A stretch of 10,613 nucleotides of DNA from JAOUEE01 sp051011595 (GTDB lineage: Bacteria > Actinomycetota > Acidimicrobiia > Acidimicrobiales > SHLQ01), in contig JBPCTQ010000109.1 in NCBI GenBank assembly GCA_051011595.1, forward strand, positions 1-10,613, read 5' to 3'. The notes beneath the pieces were generated by a model, which made no database searches, was not told the DNA's origin, and was given only the letters and a program-made list of their open reading frames with translations. Made by a program: the position numbers and the translations under genes. How positions within the stretch are numbered: position 1 is the first letter of the stretch; each line of letters starts with the position of its first letter. This document shows positions 1 through 6,104 of the stretch, piece after piece.

Positions 1-143
1 TCGGTGGGCTGGAGGACCACCGAGACACCACCTTGCAGATCGAGGCCCAGCAGGGGCTCGTTCCCCGACGCGAAGGTGAACGCCAGACCCGCGACCGCGA
101 GCACCACGATGCCGATCAGTGAGACAAGTTGTCCGCGTGTCAT
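1..143 (-). CDS. secD: SecD, protein-export membrane protein, N-terminal fragment (3' end outside window)
   Basis: Only the first 47 codons are present; the gene runs off the left edge. The ATG lies one base after the yajC stop. The protein starts with a short basic stretch and a hydrophobic membrane segment (about residues 6-25). The motif LGLDLQGG follows at residues 32-39, the hallmark just after the first transmembrane helix of SecD. SecD forms, with SecF, the RND-like accessory complex that uses the proton-motive force to help SecYEG complete export. Its position directly after yajC is the common yajC-secD-secF order, so secF is expected just beyond the edge. Identification rests on this motif and context; most of the protein, including the periplasmic domain and the other membrane helices, cannot be seen. 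Confidence 0.93.
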   Translation of the reverse strand, partial: MTRGQLVSLIGIVVLAVAGLAFTFASGNEPLLGLDLQGGVSVVLQPT

Positions 144-144
144 G

Positions 145-456
145 TCAGCTGATCGGGCCCTGGTTCTCGATCGCCTCGTCGGCCTCTTCGTCGCCGTCCT
201 CGTCGTCGTCGGCGCGGACCACGGTCTCGATGGCGTCGCGAGCGATCTTCAGTTCGATTCCCTCGCCGATGTCGATGAAAGCGATCCCACCGTCGAGCTC
301 CACGACCGTGCCGAAGATGCCGGAGGTGGTGAGCACCTCTTCACCCTCGCCGATCGAGTTCAGCAACTCCTGCTTCTTCTTGGCCCGGCGCTGCTGGGGA
401 ACGATCAGGATCGCATAGAACACCGCCACCATCACCAGGAGAATGACGATTTGCAT
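145..456 (-). CDS. yajC: YajC, Sec translocon accessory membrane protein
   Basis: This 103-residue protein has the standard YajC layout. An N-terminal membrane helix (about residues 2-19) ends in IVPQQRRAKKKQE, a basic cytoplasmic flank that is nearly diagnostic. It is followed by a small beta-rich domain with GEEVLTTSGIFGTV (residues 38-51). YajC associates with SecD-SecF at the plasma membrane. The tail from about residue 83 is strongly acidic (ADDDEDGDEEADE), a low-complexity extension common in high-GC relatives. Length is normal. A GAGGA ribosome site lies 11 nt before the ATG, and secD starts one base after the stop, so the two are co-translated. The 100-bp gap to tgt may hold an independent promoter. 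Confidence 0.95.
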   Translation of the reverse strand: MQIVILLVMVAVFYAILIVPQQRRAKKKQELLNSIGEGEEVLTTSGIFGTVVELDGGIAFIDIGEGIELKIARDAIETVVRADDDEDGDEEADEAIENQGPIS

Positions 457-467
457 GATGTCTCAGA

Positions 468-472
468 TCCTC
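468..472 (-). promoter_or_regulatory. Ribosome binding site of yajC
   Basis: GAGGA on the minus strand, 11 nt before the yajC ATG. Spacing is slightly long but it is the only purine-rich match in the leader. It supports the ATG at 456-454 and shows yajC has a real untranslated leader, unlike ruvC. Confidence 0.5.
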
Positions 473-496
473 GGGGTCGCCGGTGACGAAGGGGCC

Positions 497-502
497 AGAC
501 TA
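497..502 (-). promoter_or_regulatory. Candidate -10 element for yajC-secD
   Basis: TAGTCT on the minus strand fits the TANNNT form of actinobacterial -10 boxes and lies 40 nt before the yajC ATG, leaving room for a leader of about 33 nt. I see no good -35 hexamer 16-18 bp upstream. A weak 5-bp hairpin (CCCGG/CCGGG at 503-520, 8-nt loop) sits directly upstream and could end tgt transcription. Both are suggestions only. Confidence 0.3.
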
Positions 503-556
503 CCCGGTGATGACGCCGGGGCCATGTTCATCGCACCGGCAGATCACGAGTACGGG

Positions 557-1663
557 TCAGCCCCAGACCCGGTGGACGTCGGTCCGGAACGGCTCGAACC
601 GACCCTCGACCACCGCGGCCCGCAATTCGGCCACGAAACCGAGCAACCACCACAGGTTGTGCAGCGTGAGCAGCCGGGGCCCGGTGGGCTCCTTCACCTG
701 GAGAAGATGGCGGAGATATCCCTTCGACCAGCGGGCCACCGGGCTGTCGGGCCGATGGGGTTCGATGGGTTCGTCACTGGTGGCGAACTCGGCTCGAGTG
801 AGATTCACCCGCCCGGCGCTGGTGAGCAGGGTGCCGTGACGAGCCAGGCGGGTGGGCAGCACACAGTCGAACATGTCGACACCGTGGGCCACCGCTTCCA
901 CGATGCCGACGGGGTCGCCCAGGCCCATGAAATACCGAGGCTGATCGAGGGGCAGCTCGTCGGTGACGGCGGCCAGGGCGGGCACCATGTCGCTGCGTTC
1001 CTCCCCCACCGACAGGCCGCCGATGGCGTACCCGTCGAATCCGACCTCGAGGATCTCGTGTGCGCTCCGTTTCCTGAGCTCGAGATCGACCCCTCCCTGC
1101 ACGATGCCGAACTGGGACTGATGGTCGGTGGTGGGGCCGGCGAGAAAGGCCGACCGGGCCCGGCCGGCCCACGCGCTGGTGCGATCCACGGCCGCGGCGA
1201 TGACGCGCCGATCGGAGGGCAAGGGCGGACAGACGTCGAGGGCCATCTGGATGTCGGCCCCCAACTGCCCCTGCACCTCGGCCGCCCCTTCAGGGGTGAG
1301 GTGGTGAGCACCACCGTCGTACACCGACTTGAAGGTCGCACCGTCGTCGTCGACCGTCGGCTCGAGGCTGAAGATCTGGTAGCCACCCGAGTCGGTGAGC
1401 ATGTGACCGTGCCAGTCGGCGAAGCCGTGTAGGCCGCCGAGTTTGGCCACCGTGTCGGCTCCGGGTCGCAACATCAGGTGATAGGTGTTGCCCAACACGA
1501 CCTGGGCCCCCAGCGCCTCGAGGTCGGCCGACGACAGGTGTTTCACCGCTCCCCGAGTGCCCACGGGCATGAAACAGGGGGTGGTGAAGGAGCCTCGGGC
1601 CGTGTGCACGGTGCCGGCCCGGGCCGATCCGTCGGCGGCCTCGAGCGAGAAGGTGGCCTTCAT
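557..1663 (-). CDS. tgt: tRNA-guanine transglycosylase Tgt lacking the three zinc cysteines
   Basis: This 368-residue protein matches bacterial Tgt, which swaps the guanine at position 34 of GUN-anticodon tRNAs for preQ1 in queuosine synthesis. Visible motifs are MLTDSGGYQIFSL with the catalytic Asp91, LDVCPP with Asp144, GIVQGG (186-191), IGGLSVGEE (214-222) and GVDMFDCVLPTR with the nucleophile Asp266. Cys145 and Val219 are typical of the bacterial, preQ1-using pocket. The zinc site is abnormal. Family members have CxCxxC followed 26 residues later by His. Here the gap-free aligned positions are Arg304, Asp306 and Val309, and only His335 (TLHN) is kept. The flank ARWSKGYLRHL is intact and there is no frameshift. 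QueA is encoded three genes upstream. I infer an active enzyme with a metal-free or altered C-terminal subdomain. Confidence 0.95.
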   Translation of the reverse strand: MKATFSLEAADGSARAGTVHTARGSFTTPCFMPVGTRGAVKHLSSADLEALGAQVVLGNTYHLMLRPGADTVAKLGGLHGFADWHGHMLTDSGGYQIFSLEPTVDDDGATFKSVYDGGAHHLTPEGAAEVQGQLGADIQMALDVCPPLPSDRRVIAAAVDRTSAWAGRARSAFLAGPTTDHQSQFGIVQGGVDLELRKRSAHEILEVGFDGYAIGGLSVGEERSDMVPALAAVTDELPLDQPRYFMGLGDPVGIVEAVAHGVDMFDCVLPTRLARHGTLLTSAGRVNLTRAEFATSDEPIEPHRPDSPVARWSKGYLRHLLQVKEPTGPRLLTLHNLWWLLGFVAELRAAVVEGRFEPFRTDVHRVWG

Positions 1664-1672
1664 GGTCGCCCC

Positions 1673-1678
1673 ACCGTA
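1673..1678 (-). promoter_or_regulatory. Candidate -10 element for tgt
   Basis: TACGGT on the minus strand lies 9 nt before the tgt ATG and fits TANNNT. It would give an almost leaderless transcript, resembling the spacing at ruvC. No -35 consensus is visible upstream, so confidence is low. Confidence 0.3.
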
Positions 1679-1725
1679 TCGGGCCGCTCTTCGACCCGAT
1701 CGGCGTGAGATTCCTGTGACGAGGG

Positions 1726-1742
1726 CCGCCGCCTGGCGGCGG
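1726..1742 (-). terminator. GC-rich perfect palindrome after the 77-residue gene, possible terminator
   Basis: CCGCCGCC and GGCGGCGG flank a single central base, forming a 17-bp perfect odd palindrome. As RNA it gives a 7-bp all-GC stem with a 3-nt loop. It begins 21 nt after the stop of the small upstream gene and lies about 60 nt before tgt. There is no T-run after it on either strand, so it would be a U-less terminator of the sort proposed for high-GC actinobacteria, or a protein-binding site. Confidence 0.4.
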
Positions 1743-1763
1743 ACCGGCGCCGAGAGGGACGAG

Positions 1764-1997
1764 TCAGCCGGCGACGCTGAGCTGGCGCACGAGCTGCATG
1801 GCCACCAGGTCGAGGGGGAACCCGGTGATGGTGTTCTGGTGACGTTCGTCGGCCATCGCCATACGCCCGTCGTGGAGGGTCTCGATGGTGTCGACTTCGA
1901 ACCAACCGTCGGTGTTGTCCACGTTGCGGTTGATCACGTCACCCTTCTGGACGTCGTCGATACGAATCTGCACGGTCTGCACCGCAGGTCTGGTCAT
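1764..1997 (-). CDS. Small conserved-looking protein of unknown function (77 aa)
   Basis: I do not recognise this 77-residue protein. It has no membrane segment, signal peptide or cysteine. Alternating hydrophobic and polar stretches (VQTVQIRIDDVQKGDVI at 6-22, then GWFEVDTIETL at 31-41) suggest a small beta-barrel-like fold, followed by a helix near residues 62-73. The segment KGDVINR resembles the turn seen in small SH3-like or KOW-like domains, but this is only an impression. It lies alone between the oxidoreductase gene and tgt, with hairpins on both sides (2055-2101 and 1726-1742), which suggests its own short transcript. No clear ribosome site precedes the ATG; a GTG six codons in is an alternative start. 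Support comes from balanced protein-like composition and the absence of a competing frame with recognisable content. Confidence 0.65.
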   Translation of the reverse strand: MTRPAVQTVQIRIDDVQKGDVINRNVDNTDGWFEVDTIETLHDGRMAMADERHQNTITGFPLDLVAMQLVRQLSVAG

Positions 1998-2054
1998 AGG
2001 CCATGCATCGACCGGCGGCCCGCCCCACCTGAGCCGATTCCGCCGCCGGTACCG

Positions 2055-2101
2055 TTCTGGCGTCAGTTGTGCGGCCAGGACCAGCTTTGGGGACGCCAGA
2101 A
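2055..2101 (-). terminator. 10-bp perfect inverted repeat after the oxidoreductase gene
   Basis: TTCTGGCGTC (2055-2064) and GACGCCAGAA (2092-2101) are exact reverse complements separated by 27 nt. On the minus strand the stem starts 10 nt after the oxidoreductase stop codon. There is no T-tract, so it is either a U-less terminator, a 3'-end stabilising stem, or an operator for the downstream 77-residue gene. The remainder of the 114-bp gap shows nothing else I can name. Confidence 0.45.
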
Positions 2102-2111
2102 GCGCACGGAG

Positions 2112-3356
2112 TCAGTCGTCGAGGGTGAACGTCACGCCGGCGTGGACCGGCAGACGTTCGAGCAGCTGATCACCCATTGCGCTGGCCGGTGTCCAGCAAC
2201 CACCCCCGACATCGAGGTCGTCGGTGGCCAGACAGATGGCGCTCTCGGCCAGCATCTTCGATGTCGAGCCGTAACCGGGGTCGCGGTCGCCGGCGACCCG
2301 TCCAAACATCGACTGGTGCGGATCGGAGGGGTGCACGGCCAGCAGGCGGATGTCGAAGAATCCCTTCTCCTGCTTGTCGGGACTGGGACCCTGACCGGGC
2401 TGGGGCAGACGCCCCGACACCGATCGGCGCAGCCAACCCACCGACATGGCGGCGTTCATCGCCGCCGTCCCCGCACTGGTGGCGGCCGCCTTGGAAAGGC
2501 CGATCGGGCCACTCCCCATGAGCATGCCCTCGTTGTATTTGAACCCGGTGCCGTAGGTGTAGTCGAGCAGCGCGTTGGTGCGACGCACGACCTTGGTGTT
2601 GATCGCGGCCATCACGAACGGAGCCACCCACTGGTCGAAGTCCTCGTCGTGGAAGGGGGCCGAGCGTTCGGACCGATCGGGCCCCGATCGTTCACCCTTG
2701 GGATTGAGGGCGTACGGGTCGTCGAGGATGCGGCTGACGTCGGGGTCCTCATCGGCCTCGTCGAGCATGGTGAGCATGCTGGCGATGGTGCCGCCGCTGG
2801 CCCCACCACTGAAGCCGTCGACCCGGTAGCTGAGTTTGCGGGCGGCCAGACCGTGGCGCTGCTGCATCTGCTGTTGCATGAAGTACACGCCGAGGTCGGA
2901 GGGGATGCAGTCGAACCCACAGGTGAACACGATGCGGGCGCCACTCTCGGCGGCGACGTGGCCGAACCCGTCGATCATGCGCTGCATCCACTGCACCTCG
3001 CCGGTGAGGTCGCAGTAGTCGGTGCCGTTGCGGGCGCAGGCGGCCACCAACTCCGATCCGTAGGTGGCGTAGGGGCCGACCGTGGAACACACCACGCGGG
3101 TACGACGAGCCAACTCGTCGACGAAGTCCTCGTCGAGGCTGTCGCCGACCACCAACGCCAGCCCGTCGGTGTCGATCCCGACGGCGGCGCCGATATCGGA
3201 TCGAACCGACTTGAGCTTGTCGGCGTTGCGGCCCCCGAGGGCCCAGCGGATCTCGCCATCGACGCCAACCCGTCGCAACAGCTGCTCGGCAGTGAGCTGG
3301 CCGGTGAAACCGGTGGCCCCCCACAACACGATGTCGAATTCGTGGTCATCGCCCAT
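2112..3356 (-). CDS. Saccharopine dehydrogenase-like / trans-acting enoyl reductase family oxidoreductase
   Basis: This 414-residue protein begins with FDIVLWGATGFTGQLTAE, a Rossmann nucleotide-binding loop (GATGFTG at 13-19). Further motifs are GPYATYG (94-100), DYCDLTGE (113-120), GFDCIPSDLG (147-156) and SGGASGGT (183-190). This order matches the family that holds mycobacterial trans-acting enoyl reductases (the Rv2449c/Rv2953 type) and eukaryotic SCCPDH, rather than true lysine-pathway saccharopine dehydrogenase. In mycobacteria one member reduces a double bond during phthiocerol/phenolglycolipid synthesis; most relatives have no known substrate. Length is typical. A GAGGA ribosome site lies 12 nt before the ATG. 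It sits between queA and tgt on the same strand, with no polyketide or lipid genes nearby, so its substrate cannot be inferred. Residues 218-240 are a charged, probably flexible insert. Confidence 0.85.
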   Translation of the reverse strand: MGDDHEFDIVLWGATGFTGQLTAEQLLRRVGVDGEIRWALGGRNADKLKSVRSDIGAAVGIDTDGLALVVGDSLDEDFVDELARRTRVVCSTVGPYATYGSELVAACARNGTDYCDLTGEVQWMQRMIDGFGHVAAESGARIVFTCGFDCIPSDLGVYFMQQQMQQRHGLAARKLSYRVDGFSGGASGGTIASMLTMLDEADEDPDVSRILDDPYALNPKGERSGPDRSERSAPFHDEDFDQWVAPFVMAAINTKVVRRTNALLDYTYGTGFKYNEGMLMGSGPIGLSKAAATSAGTAAMNAAMSVGWLRRSVSGRLPQPGQGPSPDKQEKGFFDIRLLAVHPSDPHQSMFGRVAGDRDPGYGSTSKMLAESAICLATDDLDVGGGCWTPASAMGDQLLERLPVHAGVTFTLDD

Positions 3357-3368
3357 GTCGGCCCCATT

Positions 3369-3373
3369 TCCTC
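3369..3373 (-). promoter_or_regulatory. Ribosome binding site of the oxidoreductase gene
   Basis: GAGGA on the minus strand, 12 nt before the ATG at 3356. An ATG closer to this box, at 3367, is in another frame without family motifs, so the box is used at long spacing or is fortuitous. The 66-bp gap to queA shows no convincing promoter. Confidence 0.4.
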
Positions 3374-3422
3374 GTGACCGAGTCAGTCTGGCACCGATAG
3401 TGAGTCGCTACGAGGGACGATT

Positions 3423-4433
3423 TCACGCAGCGTCAGAGCGGCGCGTGAGGAACATGGCGTCGCCGAAGCTGAGGAACCGATACCCCTCGGCCAGGGCCTC
3501 GGCGTAGAGCTCGCGCCAGCGCGGTCCGATGAACGATTCGATCATCACCAACAACGTCGACCGGGGCAGGTGGAAGTTGGTCAGCAGGGCATCGACCATC
3601 CGAAACTCGAAGCCAGGCTGGATGAAGATGTCGGTCCGGCCGTGCAGGGCGCCGGAGTGGGCGGCACTCTCGAGGGTGCGCACGGTGGTGGTGCCGATGG
3701 CGATCACCCGTTGCGCCTGCTGACATGCTTCCCAGGTGGCCGGTGGGACGGTGTAGGCCTCGGAGTGCATCTGATGATCGTCGAGATCATCGACCTGCAC
3801 GGGTCGGAAGGTGTCGAGGCCGACCTTCAGATCGACGCCGACGATCTCGGCTCCGGCCTCTCGGCAGGCATCGAGCAGCGCAGGCGTGAAGTGCAGTCCC
3901 GCCGTGGGAGCAGCAGCCGAACCGGGCTGGTCGGCGTACACGGTCTGGTACCGACCGGGTTCGGCGAGCGGTTCGGAAATGTAGGGCGGGAGGGGCATCT
4001 CGCCGTGATGGGCCAACGCCTGGTCGAGGCCCGACTCTGCCTCGATTGCCACCAGCCGGGTGCCGTCACCCCGACTCTCACCCACCACCACCCGTATCTC
4101 GGAGTCGTCGGCGGCCAGTTGCAGCACGGTGCCATCGCCCACGCGCCGACTGGGTTTGACCAGCGCGGCCCACCGATCGCCCACCGGTTCGAGCAACAGC
4201 ACCTCGACCGCACCACCGGTGGGTTTGTGCAGATGCAGCCGAACCGGCCGAACCCGGGAGGTGTTGATGACCAGCACGTCGCCCTGGCCGACGAGGGTGG
4301 GAAGGTCGCGGACCAGGCGATGGACGGGGCCATCGGGTTGATCGACCAGGAGCCGAGCCTGATCCCGGCGCTCGGCGGGGTGCTGGGCGATGGCCTCGGC
4401 CGGCAGCTGGTAGTCGAAGTGGTCGATGTGCAC
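3423..4433 (-). CDS. queA: S-adenosylmethionine:tRNA ribosyltransferase-isomerase QueA
   Basis: QueA transfers and isomerises the ribosyl group of S-adenosylmethionine onto preQ1-modified tRNA, giving epoxyqueuosine, the step after Tgt. From a GTG start the protein has 336 residues, near the usual length. Family motifs appear in order: GEMPLPPYI (144-152), YQTVYA (162-167), APTAGLHFT (175-183), VGLDTFRPV (204-212), MHSEAY (222-227), IGTTTVRTLE (246-255), TNFHLPRSTLL (285-295) and SFGDAM (322-327). I chose the GTG at 4433 because HIDHFDYQLPAEAIAQHP is the normal N terminus. The frame stays open to an ATG at 4535, but that adds 34 residues overlapping ruvB that look nothing like QueA. The start is 7 nt after the ruvB stop and has no evident ribosome site, so translation is probably coupled to ruvB. 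Confidence 0.95.
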   Translation of the reverse strand: MHIDHFDYQLPAEAIAQHPAERRDQARLLVDQPDGPVHRLVRDLPTLVGQGDVLVINTSRVRPVRLHLHKPTGGAVEVLLLEPVGDRWAALVKPSRRVGDGTVLQLAADDSEIRVVVGESRGDGTRLVAIEAESGLDQALAHHGEMPLPPYISEPLAEPGRYQTVYADQPGSAAAPTAGLHFTPALLDACREAGAEIVGVDLKVGLDTFRPVQVDDLDDHQMHSEAYTVPPATWEACQQAQRVIAIGTTTVRTLESAAHSGALHGRTDIFIQPGFEFRMVDALLTNFHLPRSTLLVMIESFIGPRWRELYAEALAEGYRFLSFGDAMFLTRRSDAA

Positions 4434-4435
4434 GA

Positions 4436-4460
4436 CCGGGCTATTCGTCGAACAGCCCGG
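4436..4460 (-). promoter_or_regulatory. Hairpin spanning the ruvB stop codon, just before the queA start
   Basis: On the minus-strand RNA, CCGGGCU (4460-4454) pairs with AGCCCGG (4442-4436). The stem continues through a G-U wobble (4453/4443), then UU/AA and a C-G pair, leaving a GAC loop: about 11 bp in total. On plus-strand RNA the wobble would be an A-C mismatch, so the structure is better formed in the sense transcript. It contains the ruvB UAG and ends 2 nt before the queA GTG. There is no U-run. It may couple queA translation to ruvB or act as an attenuator. Confidence 0.5.
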
Positions 4461-5496
4461 GGAGCGCCTGGTCGTCGGCGGTGGTGACCGGCGGGTCCAG
4501 GCCCAGGTGCTGCCAGGCGGCCACCGTGGCCACACGACCCTTGGGTGTGCGCATCAGCAGACCCTGCTGGATGAGGAACGGTTCGTACACGTCTTCGACC
4601 GTCTCGGTGGGTTCGCTGACGCTGATGGACAGGGTCTTGAGACCGACCGGTCCGCCGCCGAAACGCTGGCAGAGCGAGGCCAGCAACAACCGTGAGGGTT
4701 TGTCGAGTCCCCGGTCGTCGACGCCGAAGAACTCGAGCCCCTCGTGGGCGATGGCCAGATCGATCTCGCCGTCGCGTTCGACCTCGGCGAAGTCCCTGAC
4801 CTGTCGCAACAGCCGGTTGGCGATCCGGGGTGTACCCCGGGACCGGCGGGCGATCTCGGCGGCGCCGGCTTCGTCGATGGTGACGTCGAGGATGTCGGCG
4901 GCTCGCACGACGATCTGGGCCAACTCGTCGGGTTCGTAGTAGTCGAGTCGAGTCTCGAGGCCGAACCGGTCACGGAGAGGCCCGGTGATGAGGCCGGTAC
5001 GGGTGGTGGCGCCCACCAGGGTGAACGGCGCCACCGGCAGCCGGATGGAACGGGCCGCCGGCCCCTTCCCCAAGACGATGTCGAGCTGGAAGTCCTCCAT
5101 CGCCGGGTAGAGCACCTCTTCGACGGCCCGAGCCAGCCGGTGGATCTCGTCGATGAACAGCACATCGCCGGGTTCGAGCTGGTTGAGGATCGACGCCAGG
5201 TCGCCCGCTCGCTCGAGGGCGGGACCCGAGGTGATGTGCAGGGCCGCTTCCATCTCGGTGGCCACGATGTGGGCCAGCGTGGTCTTGCCCAACCCCGGCG
5301 GTCCGGCGAACAAGAGGTGGTCGGCCGCGGCCCCCCGTTTGCGGGCCGCCCCCAACACCACCCCGAGTTTGGCCTTGAGATCGGACTGGCCGACGAAGTC
5401 GTCGAGGGTGCGGGGGCGCAGGCCCGGTTCGTCGATCACCTCGTCGGTGATCTCGGGGGGCAGGGCCTCGGGGTCGAGGATCTGATCGCGGGCCAT
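4441..5496 (-). CDS. ruvB: RuvB, Holliday junction branch-migration ATPase
   Basis: RuvB is the hexameric AAA+ motor that, docked on RuvA, drives branch migration of Holliday junctions. The 351-residue protein shows LRPRTLDDFVGQ (26-37), Walker A GPPGLGKTT (65-73), Walker B DVLFIDEIH (111-119), sensor 1 VGATTRTG (161-168), the arginine-finger segment GPLRDRFG (172-179) and sensor 2 SRGTPRIANRLLR (219-231). A C-terminal winged-helix domain contains EPFLIQQGLLMRTPKGR (305-321). All key residues are intact and length is usual. The ATG is 2 nt after the ruvA stop without a strong ribosome site, pointing to translational reinitiation within a ruvC-ruvA-ruvB-queA transcript. The last codons form half of a hairpin that precedes queA. 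Confidence 0.98.
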   Translation of the reverse strand: MARDQILDPEALPPEITDEVIDEPGLRPRTLDDFVGQSDLKAKLGVVLGAARKRGAAADHLLFAGPPGLGKTTLAHIVATEMEAALHITSGPALERAGDLASILNQLEPGDVLFIDEIHRLARAVEEVLYPAMEDFQLDIVLGKGPAARSIRLPVAPFTLVGATTRTGLITGPLRDRFGLETRLDYYEPDELAQIVVRAADILDVTIDEAGAAEIARRSRGTPRIANRLLRQVRDFAEVERDGEIDLAIAHEGLEFFGVDDRGLDKPSRLLLASLCQRFGGGPVGLKTLSISVSEPTETVEDVYEPFLIQQGLLMRTPKGRVATVAAWQHLGLDPPVTTADDQALPGLFDE

Positions 5497-5498
5497 GA

Positions 5499-6104
5499 CT
5501 AGCGGGGCACCGCCAGTCGTTTGAGGGCATCGGAGATGAGCGACGCCGAGTCACCGTCGGCCGGCAGGTCGGCCATCACCGAACGAATCTCCTCGGGGCT
5601 GTACCCCAACCCGGCCAGGGCCTCACGAACGTCGCCGAGCGGCGAGGCCGGCGCCGACGTTCCGTCGGCGGACTCGATGGCGGCCAGATCGACATCGGGC
5701 AGGTCGAGTTTGGACTTGAGCTCGACCAGCAGGCGTTTGGCGGTCTTGGGGCCCACCCCGTTGATGGCCTGGAGGGCCGCCACGTCGTCGTCGGCCAGGA
5801 CCCGTCGAAGTTCGGCGGGGGGATAGGCATCGAGGATGTCGAGCGCCATCTTGGGGCCGATGCCGTGGGTGCTGATCAAGATCTCGAAGGCGACCCGTTC
5901 GTCGCGACTGGGAAACCCGTAGAGCGACTGCTCGGTCTCGCGGATGTGGTGGTGGGTGTAGAGGAAGGTCTCGTCGCCGAGCTCACCCAGGCCAATGGCG
6001 GTGACGGCAGTGACCGTGACCCGGTAGCCCACGCCGGCGCATTCGATGAGCACCTCACCAGCGGGGTCGCGGTCGATGAGGCGGCCTCGCAGGGAGCCGA
6101 TCAT
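5499..6104 (-). CDS. ruvA: RuvA, Holliday junction-binding subunit
   Basis: RuvA tetramers bind the four-way junction and load RuvB rings. The 201-residue protein begins with MIGSLRGRLID, the usual RuvA start, and has the OB-fold domain I (1-63, including YTHHHIRETEQSLYGF). Two helix-hairpin-helix motifs follow: ILISTHGIGPKMALDIL (75-91) and LQAINGVGPKTAKRLL (111-126). After an Ala/Ser/Pro-rich linker (about 144-156), the C-terminal domain III (157-199) that contacts RuvB contains EALAGLGYSPEEI. The ATG overlaps the ruvC stop by four bases (ATGA), indicating tight translational coupling. A longer in-frame opening upstream is only ruvC read in another frame. Length and domain order are typical. 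Confidence 0.98.
   Translation of the reverse strand: MIGSLRGRLIDRDPAGEVLIECAGVGYRVTVTAVTAIGLGELGDETFLYTHHHIRETEQSLYGFPSRDERVAFEILISTHGIGPKMALDILDAYPPAELRRVLADDDVAALQAINGVGPKTAKRLLVELKSKLDLPDVDLAAIESADGTSAPASPLGDVREALAGLGYSPEEIRSVMADLPADGDSASLISDALKRLAVPR

Noticed and set aside
479..540. GCCGGTG and CACCGGC arms (479-485 and 534-540) in the tgt/yajC gap.
   Set aside because: Seven pairs around a 48-nt spacer in GC-rich DNA are too weak to call a structure.
443..1432. A 329-codon plus-strand open frame opposite tgt.
   Set aside because: It is the antisense shadow of tgt; no ribosome site or recognisable domain, and the tgt motifs explain the sequence.
1485..3377. A 630-codon open frame on the plus strand opposite tgt, the orphan and the oxidoreductase.
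   Set aside because: It crosses three convincing minus-strand genes and two noncoding gaps; its translation is rich in His, Arg, Gly and Val without family motifs, as expected from the mirror of GC-rich codons.
4434..4535. An N-terminal extension of QueA starting at an ATG inside ruvB.
   Set aside because: The added 34 residues are Trp-, Pro- and Arg-rich and unlike any QueA; the GTG at 4433 gives the normal N terminus and length.
4744..5502. A 252-codon plus-strand open frame opposite ruvB.
   Set aside because: Antisense to a fully intact ruvB with all catalytic motifs; composition is typical of a shadow frame.
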